From the NCBI RefSeq assembly GCF_001427285.1, contig NZ_LMFV01000001.1, positions 195,351 to 259,350 of the forward strand: a DNA stretch of 64,000 nt. The letters are read 5' to 3'. Numbering within the stretch: the stretch's first letter is position 1; each line of letters opens with the position of its first letter. This document shows, one piece after another, positions 8,717-15,824 of the stretch. The notes beneath the pieces are model-generated. The model ran no database searches. It was not told where the DNA came from and saw only the letters and a list, made by a program, of their open reading frames with translations. Origin of the DNA: Mesorhizobium sp. Root552. GTDB lineage: Bacteria; Pseudomonadota; Alphaproteobacteria; Rhizobiales; Rhizobiaceae. Made by a program: the position numbers and the translations under genes.

Positions 8717-9619
8717 ATGCGCTTTGCAGCGGTGCTGAACAGCGAGGGCGGCACCTTGCGAACCACCGACCTCGATGCATTTTCCAAGCGCATGACAGGG
8801 GCGTTGGCGAAGGCCGGCCACAAGATCGATATCGACATCGTACCGGGAAAGGACGTGGCCGCCGCGCTGGACAAGGCCGTCGGCCGGCGAAACATCGACG
8901 TTGTTCTGGTTGGCGGCGGCGATGGCACCGTTTCGGCTGCCGCTGCACGGCTGATGGGCACCAAGAAGGCGCTGGCCATCTTGCCGGCAGGAACGATGAA
9001 CCTGTTTGCCCGCGGCCTCGGGATTCCACAATCGCTGGATGCCGCGATCGCCGCCTTCGCCGATGGCCGCGTCACGTCCGTCGACATGGCCAGCGCCAAT
9101 GGCGAGCCATTCGTGCATCAGTTCTCGGTCGGCATGCACGCCAGGATGATCCACCTGCGCGACAAGATGCAGTTCGGCTCACGGCTGGGCAAGATGCGCG
9201 CTTCGGCGCGCGCCGCCTATGACACGCTCGCCAATCCACCCAGGATGGATGTGGCGCTAACCATCGGCGAGGCCGAGGTCATCACCCGCGCCAGCGCCAT
9301 CGGCGTCACCAACAATCTGTTTGGCGAAGGCCATCTGCCCTATGTCGACAACCCTGCCGGCGGCGTTCTGGGCATCTATGTCACCGTTGCGCGGCAGAAA
9401 GGCGAACTGATGAAGTTCATGCTCAACGTGGCGCGTGGCAAATGGCGTGACAACGAGCATGTCGAAATCCACCAGACCGACAAGGTGAAGCTGAAAATCC
9501 GCTCAAGACGGCGCAAACTCTATGCCGCCATGGACGGCGAACTGGTCGATCTCGATCCCGAAACGTCGATCGAAATCCACCCCAAGGCGCTCAAGGTGCT
9601 CATTCCTGCAACGAAATAG
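8717..9619 (+). CDS. Diacylglycerol/lipid kinase family protein (YegS/BmrU-like)
   Basis: 300 residues, the normal length for bacterial lipid kinases. The catalytic domain shows the nucleotide-binding motif GGGDGTVSAAAARL (residues 66-79) and GTMNLFARGLGIP. A C-terminal beta-rich lobe includes the late DGEL motif. These enzymes phosphorylate diacylglycerol or related lipids at the membrane. The ATG has a GAAGGGA ribosome-binding site. A perfect EcfG promoter precedes it, so it may adjust membrane lipids during stress. The precise substrate is not determined by sequence. Confidence 0.83.
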   Translation: MRFAAVLNSEGGTLRTTDLDAFSKRMTGALAKAGHKIDIDIVPGKDVAAALDKAVGRRNIDVVLVGGGDGTVSAAAARLMGTKKALAILPAGTMNLFARGLGIPQSLDAAIAAFADGRVTSVDMASANGEPFVHQFSVGMHARMIHLRDKMQFGSRLGKMRASARAAYDTLANPPRMDVALTIGEAEVITRASAIGVTNNLFGEGHLPYVDNPAGGVLGIYVTVARQKGELMKFMLNVARGKWRDNEHVEIHQTDKVKLKIRSRRRKLYAAMDGELVDLDPETSIEIHPKALKVLIPATK

Positions 9620-9624
9620 GCTGA

Positions 9625-10089
9625 TCAATTGCCGCCCTTGTCGGCATCGTCGCCGTCGCCGTGCTTGGTGTTTTCGCGGTAGATGGCATAGGCAACCAAC
9701 GCGGCGGCCGGACCGAGCACCGCGCCAAGCCCGCCCTTGCTGCGCAACAGAACCGGCAAGGCGGCAAGCGCTGCGGTCACGCCCACCGCCGTCAGGTCGG
9801 CATTGCGTTTGCGCGCGCGGCGAACGACACGCGATTCGGCGCTCACGCGGAAGATGAGAAGGATCAGCCCGGACAACACCAGGAAGCCGATGCCGAAGCC
9901 AAGCGCAGCCTCCAGGAAACCGTAGCGCGCCGCCACCCAGATATAGCCTGCCCCGACGAGGAACCCGACCCCGCACAGGGCAGCGAGGCCAGCCAGCGCA
10001 TAGGCAATTGCTGCGCCGCGCGCGCGGCGCAGCGCAGCAACTGTCTCACCCGATGCGAAGCCCGCAATCAGCGATGCAATGAAGCCCAT
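9625..10089 (-). CDS. Phage-holin-family/Holin-X-like membrane protein
   Basis: 154 residues. Two long hydrophobic hairpins are visible (AIAYALAGLAALCGVGFLVGAGYI and LGFGIGFLVLSGLILLIF), then a basic loop (RVVRRARKRN), a third hydrophobic stretch and an acidic tail. This resembles the Holin-X superfamily often found next to YqjD/ElaB-like genes. It follows that gene by 12 nt on the same strand, making a two-gene operon. Despite the family name a lytic role is unlikely here. It probably belongs to the stress regulon because the operon has an EcfG promoter. Confidence 0.65.
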   Translation of the reverse strand: MGFIASLIAGFASGETVAALRRARGAAIAYALAGLAALCGVGFLVGAGYIWVAARYGFLEAALGFGIGFLVLSGLILLIFRVSAESRVVRRARKRNADLTAVGVTAALAALPVLLRSKGGLGAVLGPAAALVAYAIYRENTKHGDGDDADKGGN

Positions 10090-10101
10090 GGCGCGCTGCC
10101 G

Positions 10102-10428
10102 CTAGCGACGTGACAGAAGCGCGAACAGGAAGCCGACGCCGGCGGCAATCGCCAGCGATGTCACCGGCTTCTCGCGCACATTGGCGATGACCTGCTCTTC
10201 AAGGTCGCGCGCGTTGGAACGCAAGCTGTCCATTGCCGCCTCGCCCTGTGCCCGCAACTGCTCGACGCCTTCGCTCGCTGCCCGCCGCGCCGTGCCAACG
10301 CCATGCTCGCCGGTCTTCGCCAAAAGCTTGGCAAGCTTGTCGATATCCGCCCGCAATTGCCTGATATCGGCTTCCAGGTCGGGTGTGGTCTTGGCGTCGT
10401 TGGCGGTTTTTCCGGTCGCGGTGGCCAT
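10102..10428 (-). CDS. YqjD/ElaB-like (DUF883) membrane-anchored protein
   Basis: 108 residues from the ATG at 10428, chosen because AAGGAG lies 6 nt upstream; a TTG two codons earlier is less likely. It has a helical, heptad-rich N-terminal region (LEADIRQLRADIDKLAKLLAKTG) and a single C-terminal membrane anchor ending GVGFLFALLSRR. E. coli ElaB/YqjD are inner-membrane, stationary-phase, ribosome-associated proteins. It is first in an operon with the holin-like gene and preceded by a perfect EcfG promoter. The family assignment is good; the function is inferred. Confidence 0.75.
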   Translation of the reverse strand: MATATGKTANDAKTTPDLEADIRQLRADIDKLAKLLAKTGEHGVGTARRAASEGVEQLRAQGEAAMDSLRSNARDLEEQVIANVREKPVTSLAIAAGVGFLFALLSRR

Positions 10429-10457
10429 TCTCAACTCCTTGAATTCGTGTCGTATCG

Positions 10458-10484
10458 GGAACGCGCAAAAAACCTCAAGGTTCC
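10458..10484 (-). promoter_or_regulatory. EcfG-type promoter, two-way, for the DUF883-holin operon
   Basis: Minus strand: GGAAC (10484-10480), 16 nt, CGTT (10463-10460), 32 nt before the gene. The same block also reads GGAAC (10458-10462), 17 nt, GTT (10480-10482) on the plus strand, so the site is near-symmetric. No plus-strand gene lies downstream. Confidence 0.65.
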
Positions 10485-10544
10485 GGGTTAGCCCTTATTG
10501 GAAGGCTTTTCCTTGCCGGAGTCCACAGCAAGCAGGCGCAGCCA

Positions 10545-11303
10545 TCACACAAGCGGCCGGCGGCCTTCGCCTAACCCATCCCACCCGGCGATGGATTGCA
10601 GGCCATCGGCATCGATCACCTCGCAGCCGCCGTCGCGCCAGTGGATCAACTTGCGGTCGATGAGCTTGCGCAGCGTCTTGTTTGTGTGAACCAGTGACAG
10701 GCCGAGCGTGTCGGCGACATGCTGCTGCGTGATCGGGATTTCGACCGGCGCCTTGCCGTTCAGCCCGACCACCTTGGCCCGCGCATGAATGAAGGCGATG
10801 AGATAGGCGGCACGTTCAAGCGCGGTGCGACGCCCCACGCTCAGCAAATTCTCGTCGAGCATGCGTTCCTCGCGCGACGCCAGCCAGGTGATGTCGTAGG
10901 CGAGTCCTGGATGTTCGCGATAGAGACCGTGCAGGTTGTCGCGCTCGAAAACGCAAAGCAGTAGTTCCGACAGCGCCTCCACCGAATGCTGCATCTCGCC
11001 CATCACGCTGCCTTGCAGGCCGATCAGGTCGCCGGGCATGACGTAGTTGAGGATCTGGCGGCGACCATCGTCGAGCAGTTTGTAGCGGAACCCCCATCCG
11101 GAAAGGACCGTATAGAGGTGGGCGCTGTGATTGCCTTCGACCAGCACCGTCGCGCCACGGTCGACAGCCAGTTCGCCTTTCTTGAAAGTGCTGATATAGG
11201 CGAGTTCCTGCGGCTCGAATTCACGGAAGGCGGGCAGCGGTCGCAACGGGCACTTCTCGCAAGGATAACGACGCGCCGAACGACTTCCGTGCTGTTCCGC
11301 CAT
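10545..11303 (-). CDS. Crp/Fnr-family transcriptional regulator
   Basis: 252 residues: cyclic-nucleotide-binding-like beta barrel (about 35-145), a dimer helix, and a winged helix with recognition region ITQQHVADTLGLSLVHTNKTLRKL. It starts with CEKCPLRPL, resembling half of an FNR iron-sulfur cluster, and has a later Cys in ELLLCVFERD. The third N-terminal cysteine of FNR is absent, so oxygen sensing through a 4Fe-4S cluster is doubtful. A perfect EcfG promoter upstream places it under general-stress control, giving a possible second tier of regulation. Confidence 0.85.
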   Translation of the reverse strand: MAEQHGSRSARRYPCEKCPLRPLPAFREFEPQELAYISTFKKGELAVDRGATVLVEGNHSAHLYTVLSGWGFRYKLLDDGRRQILNYVMPGDLIGLQGSVMGEMQHSVEALSELLLCVFERDNLHGLYREHPGLAYDITWLASREERMLDENLLSVGRRTALERAAYLIAFIHARAKVVGLNGKAPVEIPITQQHVADTLGLSLVHTNKTLRKLIDRKLIHWRDGGCEVIDADGLQSIAGWDGLGEGRRPLV

Positions 11304-11335
11304 TTTGGACCCCTCTCCCCAAGCTGTTCAATACA

Positions 11336-11360
11336 AACGCATTTCCCTTGCCGAAGTTCC
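11336..11360 (-). promoter_or_regulatory. EcfG-type promoter for the Crp/Fnr gene
   Basis: Minus strand: GGAAC (11360-11356), 16 nt, CGTT (11339-11336), 33 nt before the start codon. Exact consensus. Confidence 0.7.
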
Positions 11361-11447
11361 GAGAGCCGTTTTCTGAAGCTATGTCTTTTTTAAATGACAG
11401 GGTAGGAAAATACGGCCATGACTGCGCCCCCACTCCAAAGGAGAGTC

Positions 11448-11852
11448 ATGGCGTTGTCAGCTTCGCTCGATGGACTGCGTATTCTCATCCTTGAGGACGA
11501 GTATCTCATTGCCATGGATGTCGAGCAGATTTGCCGCGACGCCGGTGCAGCCGATGTCGCTATCGTCGACAATCTTGCTGGCTTCGACACGCCGGCAGCG
11601 TTCAGCTTCGACGCTGCGATCCTCGACCTGATGTTGAATGGCGCTTCGACGCTGCCCTTTGCCGCCCGCTTGCAACGCGAAGGCGTCCCCTTCGTCTTTG
11701 CCTCGGGCCACGGCATCAGCGACGAATTGAACCGCGATTTCCCCGGCGTCGCGCTGGTCGAAAAGCCCTATTCGGGCGGCGATCTCATTGCGGCCGTGGC
11801 GGCTGCGCTAAAGGTTCCGCCTCTTCAATCCGCCGGAGACGTCATCACCTGA
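11448..11852 (+). CDS. Single-domain response regulator (FAT GUY-like)
   Basis: 134 residues from the ATG at 11448, which has AAAGGAG 5 nt upstream; an in-frame ATG at 11418 lacks a good site. It is a lone receiver domain: acidic pair in ILEDEYLI, phospho-acceptor Asp60 in AAILDLMLNG, conserved Lys in LVEKPYS. The segment PFVFASGHG (81-89) resembles the PFxFATGY motif of FAT GUY receivers such as SdrG and MrrA, which feed phosphate into the PhyR pathway in other alphaproteobacteria. With no output domain it probably relays or drains phosphoryl groups among the HWE kinases and PhyR. Its end overlaps ecfG by 28 nt on the opposite strand. Confidence 0.78.
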   Translation: MALSASLDGLRILILEDEYLIAMDVEQICRDAGAADVAIVDNLAGFDTPAAFSFDAAILDLMLNGASTLPFAARLQREGVPFVFASGHGISDELNRDFPGVALVEKPYSGGDLIAAVAAALKVPPLQSAGDVIT

Positions 11853-12373
11853 GCGGAAATCGCATCGGGTCCGAAATCGTCCTCGCCCGAAATCTGCAGG
11901 ATTTCCTGTAGCCTGCTGCGAGCGCGGCTGACCCGGCTCTTGATCGTGCCGACGGCGCAGTTGCAGATTTCCGCTGCCTCCTCATAGGAAAAGCCCGACG
12001 CACCGATCAGGATGATCGCTTCACGCTGATCCTCGGGAAGTTTTTCAAGCGCCCCGCGGAAATCCTCGAGGTCGAGTTGTCCGTGCTGGGCCGGATGGAC
12101 TGCAAGCCTTGCCGTCATGATTCCGTCGCTGTCCTGCACCTCGCGTCCGCGCTTGCGCATCTGCGAATAGAACTCGTTGCGCAGGATGGTGAACAGCCAT
12201 GCTTTCAAATTGGTGCCCGGCTGGAAGCTTTCGTGCTTGTCCCAGGCCTTGACCAGGGTTTCCTGCACGAGATCGTCGGCCTTGTCCGCATTCTGCGACA
12301 AGGACACGGCAAACGCGCGCAAGCTCGGGATGGACCCGAGCAGATCGCTCTTGAAGCCCGCTGATACGGCCAT
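11825..12373 (-). CDS. ecfG: General stress response sigma factor EcfG
   Basis: 182 residues, an ECF sigma factor with region 2 (ADDLVQETLVKAWDKHESFQPGTNLKAWLFTILRNEFYS) and region 4 (LPEDQREAIILIGASGFSYEEAAEICNCAVGTIKSRVSRAR). The adjoining NepR-like gene and divergent PhyR identify it as the EcfG type, the sigma factor of the alphaproteobacterial general stress response. It is normally bound by NepR and released when phosphorylated PhyR captures NepR. It sits 3 nt downstream of nepR and is co-transcribed from an EcfG-type, hence autoregulated, promoter. Confidence 0.93.
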   Translation of the reverse strand: MAVSAGFKSDLLGSIPSLRAFAVSLSQNADKADDLVQETLVKAWDKHESFQPGTNLKAWLFTILRNEFYSQMRKRGREVQDSDGIMTARLAVHPAQHGQLDLEDFRGALEKLPEDQREAIILIGASGFSYEEAAEICNCAVGTIKSRVSRARSRLQEILQISGEDDFGPDAISAQVMTSPAD

Positions 12374-12376
12374 GCG

Positions 12377-12577
12377 TCAGTCCTTCTTCAGTGCGGATTC
12401 AGCCTGCTCCAGCTGGCTAAGCAAATCGCTGAACCGATCAGGCACCTCGTCGGAGACCAAGTCGTTGTAGTATTGCTTGAGTTTGCGGCCAATTTCAGAA
12501 TTCGCGCCGAGTGGGTCGCCTTCACCGGCCTGACGCCTGCCTGCCGCGGCGGCGCTGCTTCTGTTTTGATCTTTCAT
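12377..12577 (-). CDS. nepR: Anti-sigma factor NepR
   Basis: 66 residues from the ATG at 12577 (AGAAGG ribosome-binding site); the longer open frame lacks support. The diagnostic NepR core is present: IGRKLKQYYNDLVSDEVPDRF, followed by SDLLSQLE. NepR binds EcfG and keeps it from RNA polymerase; PhyR in its phosphorylated form mimics the sigma factor and titrates it. The gene is first in the nepR-ecfG operon, 3 nt before ecfG. Confidence 0.93.
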   Translation of the reverse strand: MKDQNRSSAAAAGRRQAGEGDPLGANSEIGRKLKQYYNDLVSDEVPDRFSDLLSQLEQAESALKKD

Positions 12578-12660
12578 AATGCCTTCTGCCCCATTCCCTG
12601 CCGCCTTCCACTCGAAACAAGAGGCAAAGCGGTGCCCCTCTAAGCTCTGATTCCGTTGCA

Positions 12661-12685
12661 AACGCCGTGGATCAGCATTGGTTCC
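12661..12685 (-). promoter_or_regulatory. EcfG-type promoter for nepR-ecfG
   Basis: Minus strand: GGAAC (12685-12681), 16 nt, CGTT (12664-12661), 84 nt before the nepR start. Exact consensus; implies positive autoregulation of EcfG. Confidence 0.75.
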
Positions 12686-12707
12686 AGTGCTCGCTAAAAT
12701 TTTTCAC

Positions 12708-12732
12708 GGAACTTTTCATTCGTCGGCGAGTT
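12708..12732 (+). promoter_or_regulatory. EcfG-type promoter for phyR
   Basis: GGAAC (12708-12712), 17 nt, GTT (12730-12732), 72 nt before the GTG start of phyR. It is divergent from the nepR-ecfG promoter 23 nt away, the classical arrangement of this locus. Confidence 0.7.
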
Positions 12733-12803
12733 TGTGTGATCGGGGCTTGCAACATTCTAGCCTGTCTGTTCATGCAAACACGTCATTTGAGGGAGACGTA
12801 ACC

Positions 12804-13598
12804 GTGAGTCTGTCTGCTAAAATTGCACCGCATCTTCCCTACCTGCGCAGGTTTTCGCGCGCCGTCTCCGGCTCACAGGAAAGCGGCGATGCCCTGGTCG
12901 CGGCGATGCTGGAGGCCATTATTGCCGACATCGGCATTTTCCCGGCCGCCTCGAACGACCGCATCGCGCTCTACAAGATTTTCGCCAGGATGTTCACATC
13001 CATCGCCATTCGCATTCCGCAGGAGCAGTCCGTTACGGATTGGGAACAGCGCGCCGCCGCGAACCTCAACGCATTGGCGCCGCGACAACGCCAGGCCTTC
13101 CTTCTTGTGGCGGTCGAAGGCTTCGACGAGGACGAAGCAGCCGAGATCCTGGATGTCGACGAAGCCGAGTTTTCCAACCTGCTGTCACAGGCGAGCGGCG
13201 AGATTTCGCGGCAGGTGGCAACCGATATCCTGATCATCGAGGACGAACCGTTGATCGCCATGGACATCGAGGAGATGGTGGAGAGCCTTGGTCATCGCGT
13301 CGTCGGCACCGCCCGTACGCACACGGAGGCAGTGGCCATGTTCGCCAAGTCGCGGCCCAAGATGGTGCTGGCCGACATTCAACTCGCCGACGGGTCCTCG
13401 GGCATCGATGCTGTCAACGAGATACTGTCCTCGACATCCGTGCCGGTCATCTTCATCACCGCCTTCCCGGAGCGCCTGTTGACCGGCGAGCGTCCCGAGC
13501 CGGCGTTCCTCGTCACCAAGCCGTTCAGCCCCGACATGGTCAAGGCATTGATCAGCCAGGCGCTGTTCTTCGACCGTCAGGCCAAGGCAGCCGCCTGA
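12804..13598 (+). CDS. phyR: General stress response anti-anti-sigma regulator PhyR
   Basis: 264 residues from the GTG at 12804 (GAGGGAG ribosome-binding site). Residues 1-130 are a sigma-like domain resembling ECF regions 2 and 4 (LNALAPRQRQAFLLVAVEGFDEDEAAEILDVDEAEFSNLL). Residues 140-260 are a receiver with acidic patch IIEDEPLIAMD, phospho-acceptor Asp191 in VLADIQLADG and Lys in LVTKPFSP. When phosphorylated, the sigma-like domain binds NepR and frees EcfG. It is divergent from nepR-ecfG. An HWE kinase, a likely phosphodonor, lies about 400 nt downstream. Confidence 0.95.
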   Translation: MSLSAKIAPHLPYLRRFSRAVSGSQESGDALVAAMLEAIIADIGIFPAASNDRIALYKIFARMFTSIAIRIPQEQSVTDWEQRAAANLNALAPRQRQAFLLVAVEGFDEDEAAEILDVDEAEFSNLLSQASGEISRQVATDILIIEDEPLIAMDIEEMVESLGHRVVGTARTHTEAVAMFAKSRPKMVLADIQLADGSSGIDAVNEILSSTSVPVIFITAFPERLLTGERPEPAFLVTKPFSPDMVKALISQALFFDRQAKAAA

Positions 13599-13618
13599 CC
13601 AGATTTTTCGCCGGCGGG

Positions 13619-13643
13619 GGAACCAATGCAGCCGGCTCTCGTT
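13619..13643 (+). promoter_or_regulatory. EcfG-type promoter for the DUF1328 gene
   Basis: GGAAC (13619-13623), 16 nt, CGTT (13640-13643), 46 nt before the ATG at 13689. Exact consensus. Confidence 0.7.
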
Positions 13644-13688
13644 TTTCCTGCAAGGAAATGCCTGCACGGAAATGAAGGAGTTCGAACA

Positions 13689-13853
13689 ATGCTTTACTGG
13701 ACGCTGGTGTTTCTTGTCGTGGCGATCATAGCCGGTGCGCTTGGCTTCGGCGGCATTGCGGGAGCATCCGCCGGCATTGCCAAGATTCTTTTCTTCATCT
13801 TCCTTGCCTTCCTGGTGATTTCGCTGCTGGCCGGAATGTTCCGGCGGGCATGA
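13689..13853 (+). CDS. DUF1328 small membrane protein (YtjA-like)
   Basis: 54 residues from the ATG at 13689 with AAGGAG 8 nt upstream. Two transmembrane helices are visible ([24 protein letters not shown] and [21 protein letters not shown]), the whole-length pattern of DUF1328/YtjA. These peptides are often stress-inducible; no biochemical function is established. An exact EcfG promoter precedes it, so it is a likely general-stress effector. Confidence 0.85.
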   Translation: MLYWTLVFLVVAIIAGALGFGGIAGASAGIAKILFFIFLAFLVISLLAGMFRRA

Positions 13854-13883
13854 CAGCGCCGGATAAATCCTCTCGACGGGAAA

Positions 13884-13914
13884 CTGGAAACCGCCCCCCT
13901 CAAACGGTTTCCAG
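13884..13914 (+). terminator. Hairpin after the DUF1328 gene (terminator candidate)
   Basis: A perfect 10-bp inverted repeat (13884-13893 with 13905-13914) with an 11-nt C-rich loop, 31 nt past the stop codon. There is no T run on the plus strand, so it may be Rho-dependent or a stability element. Confidence 0.45.
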
Positions 13915-14000
13915 CCGCCGCCGGGCAGTAACCCTGAAAAGGGTGCTGTCCGGCGGAACGTTCTTGAAGGGGTCTTAAAAAGGGGCGTAGGGGCAGAAAA

Positions 14001-15032
14001 ATGGCTGCAGGCCGCAACAAGGAACCCGCCGAGAAACTCGACAGCGAGGTCATCGATCCTTCCCTGAAGGACGATTCGCAGCTCGGCCGGGCACTGCTCC
14101 ATGCCTTGCGGAATGCCGGCGTTTCAGTTCTCTACCAGGACAACGACCTGCGCACGGTGTGGGCGCGCAATATGCCGGCGCCGTGGGCGGTGGCAGGTGG
14201 CCACGGCGATACCATCCTCCCTCCATCCCAGACGGATCGCATCATTGCCGCAAGGCGCAGTGCGATTGCATCCGGTCAACCGGACCGGTTCGAGATCAGT
14301 GCGCCCGGAGAAGATGGCATGCGCTGGTTCGAGGTCTGGGTCGATCCCGATGTCGCCAAGGATGGCAGCGTGCGAGGCGTCATGACCACCAAGGTCGAGA
14401 CCACCGAGCGCAAGCGGCGCGAACAGAGCCTGCGCGCCCTGTTGCGCGAGGTCAGCCACCGCTCGAAAAACCTGCTCGCCATCATCCAGAGCATCGCCAG
14501 CCAGACCGGGCGTTATTCGGAAACCATCGCCGACTTCCTCACCCGCTTCCAGGGCAGGCTGCAATCGCTTGCCTCTTCGCAGGACCTCGTAACCTCGTCC
14601 AACTGGCGCGGGGCGCAATTGCGCGAGCTGATCTATGGGCAGGTCGGCCGCTATACCAATGGCAATCACAACAGCCTGCAATTCGAAGGCTCGAACCCCT
14701 ATCTCAATCCCAACGCAGCGCTGCATATCGGCCTCGCCATACATGAGCTGGTCGTCAACTCGCTGGGTTATGGCGCCCTTTCGCGGCCGGGTGGCGCGGT
14801 CAATGTCGGCTCCGAGTTGATGACCGAGGCCGGCGAAACTAGGTCGCTGCGCCTGCTATGGAGCGAACCGTTCGAATCCGACGCTGAGCTTCCCACCTTG
14901 CGCCATTTCGGCCGCGTCACCCTCGAGCGTGTCGTGCCGCTTTCACTGAACGGACAAGCCTCTCTCGACATGTCCGGAGGCCGGCTCCAGTACCATCTCA
15001 CCGTTCCGCACGGCAATTTCGAAACGGAATAG
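14001..15032 (+). CDS. HWE-family sensor histidine kinase (PAS domain)
   Basis: 343 residues, cytoplasmic. A PAS-like sensor covers about residues 30-135 (FEVWVDPDVAKDGSVRGVMTTKVETTERKRRE). The HWE phospho-acceptor helix is LLREVSHRSKNLLAIIQSIASQ with His153, followed by the compact HWE ATPase (LHIGLAIHELVVNSLGYGAL). HWE/HisKA2 kinases control the general stress response in alphaproteobacteria. Its position just downstream of phyR and DUF1328 makes it a strong candidate PhyR kinase or phosphatase. I see no EcfG promoter directly in front of it. Confidence 0.87.
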   Translation: MAAGRNKEPAEKLDSEVIDPSLKDDSQLGRALLHALRNAGVSVLYQDNDLRTVWARNMPAPWAVAGGHGDTILPPSQTDRIIAARRSAIASGQPDRFEISAPGEDGMRWFEVWVDPDVAKDGSVRGVMTTKVETTERKRREQSLRALLREVSHRSKNLLAIIQSIASQTGRYSETIADFLTRFQGRLQSLASSQDLVTSSNWRGAQLRELIYGQVGRYTNGNHNSLQFEGSNPYLNPNAALHIGLAIHELVVNSLGYGALSRPGGAVNVGSELMTEAGETRSLRLLWSEPFESDAELPTLRHFGRVTLERVVPLSLNGQASLDMSGGRLQYHLTVPHGNFETE

Positions 15033-15054
15033 CATCACGAACCGCACCATCTCA

Positions 15055-15079
15055 GGAACCATGCACGGTTCCGTGCGTT
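15055..15079 (+). promoter_or_regulatory. EcfG-type promoter overlapping a palindrome
   Basis: GGAAC (15055-15059), 16 nt, CGTT (15076-15079), exact consensus, 23 nt before the ATG at 15103. The -35 half is part of the palindrome GGAACC-6nt-GGTTCC (15055-15072). Confidence 0.65.
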
Positions 15080-15102
15080 TCCACTGCCAAGAGGAAAACG
15101 CA

Positions 15103-15426
15103 ATGGAACACATCGCTGCATTGTTGCTGATCGTGGGTTGCTCGGGCGATCTTTCCCAGTGCCGGGAATTGCCCGCGCCGGTCACCGTATTCGAAACCGC
15201 CGAGGATTGCGTCGCTACGCGGGCGCTTTCGCTTCGCGAAATGTCTGGCGAGGCTGAACACGTCATGGGTACCTGCATCGGCCTCGATCCGGCGCTGGAA
15301 GAAGACTATGCGGAACTTGTCTGGTCGGTCACCCCGGACGGCAAGCTTGATGCCTCGGTCGAAACCGCGACGGTCGTTGCCTCCAACAGCCACCGCCCTG
15401 AAAAAGACTATCTTAGCCAAGAATGA
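15103..15426 (+). CDS. Small envelope protein, stress-regulon candidate
   Basis: 107 residues from the ATG at 15103 (AAGAGGA upstream); a longer in-frame start at 15061 overlaps the promoter. The N-terminus (MEHIAALLLIVGCSG) resembles a short signal or lipoprotein leader, though basic residues are lacking. Four cysteines (GCSG, SQCRE, EDCVA, GTCIG) could form disulfides. I do not recognise a family. The EcfG promoter immediately upstream and the position in the stress hub suggest expression under general stress. Confidence 0.6.
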   Translation: MEHIAALLLIVGCSGDLSQCRELPAPVTVFETAEDCVATRALSLREMSGEAEHVMGTCIGLDPALEEDYAELVWSVTPDGKLDASVETATVVASNSHRPEKDYLSQE

Positions 15427-15514
15427 AAACCGTAACGCAGAATCGGCGCGCTCGTGCTAGATGGCAGGGGATCGCCGCGAAGCGAGAGACATCAAAAGCG
15501 AGAGGAGTGACTAC

Positions 15515-15763
15515 ATGCGCAAGATAATCGTCGTCGTGGCTGCACTCGTGGCCCTGAGCGGCTGCACCACCACCGAGCAGGACGTAGGTGTCGGCACAGC
15601 GGCCGGTGCTGTCATTGGCGGGATCGCCGGCGGCGGCAGGGGTGCGTTGATCGGCGCGGCCGTCGGCGCAGGTTCCGGCCTCCTGGTGCGCAACTTGCGC
15701 AACGGCTACTGCCAGTATCGTGATCCCGATACCCGCCGCATCTACACGGCGCGCTGCAACTGA
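15515..15763 (+). CDS. Glycine-zipper lipoprotein (17 kDa antigen-like)
   Basis: 82 residues from the ATG at 15515 (AGAGGAG ribosome-binding site). A lipoprotein signal ends with the lipobox LSGC (Cys17). It is followed by a glycine-zipper segment (GTAAGAVIGGIAGGGRGALIGAAVGAGSG) and a short C-terminal Cys-containing tail (GYCQYRDPDTRRIYTARCN). Such proteins sit in the outer membrane and resemble the rickettsial 17-kDa/SlyB group. It is followed by a strong terminator. It may share the transcript of the preceding gene. Confidence 0.8.
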   Translation: MRKIIVVVAALVALSGCTTTEQDVGVGTAAGAVIGGIAGGGRGALIGAAVGAGSGLLVRNLRNGYCQYRDPDTRRIYTARCN

Positions 15764-15786
15764 TCGGACAGTCAGTCGAGAATTGG

Positions 15787-15812
15787 GAGGCCGGGGAAAC
15801 CCGGCCTCTTTT
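15787..15812 (+). terminator. Rho-independent terminator
   Basis: A 9-bp GC-rich stem (15787-15795 with 15800-15808), a GAAA loop, and TTTT directly after it on the plus strand, 24 nt past the lipoprotein stop. Confidence 0.85.
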
Positions 15813-15824
15813 CGTTGAGGTAGG

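Noticed and set aside
10545..11303. Oxygen-sensing FNR with a 4Fe-4S cluster
   Set aside because: Only two of the three N-terminal cysteines of FNR are present, so the cluster is not supported; kept as a general Crp/Fnr regulator.
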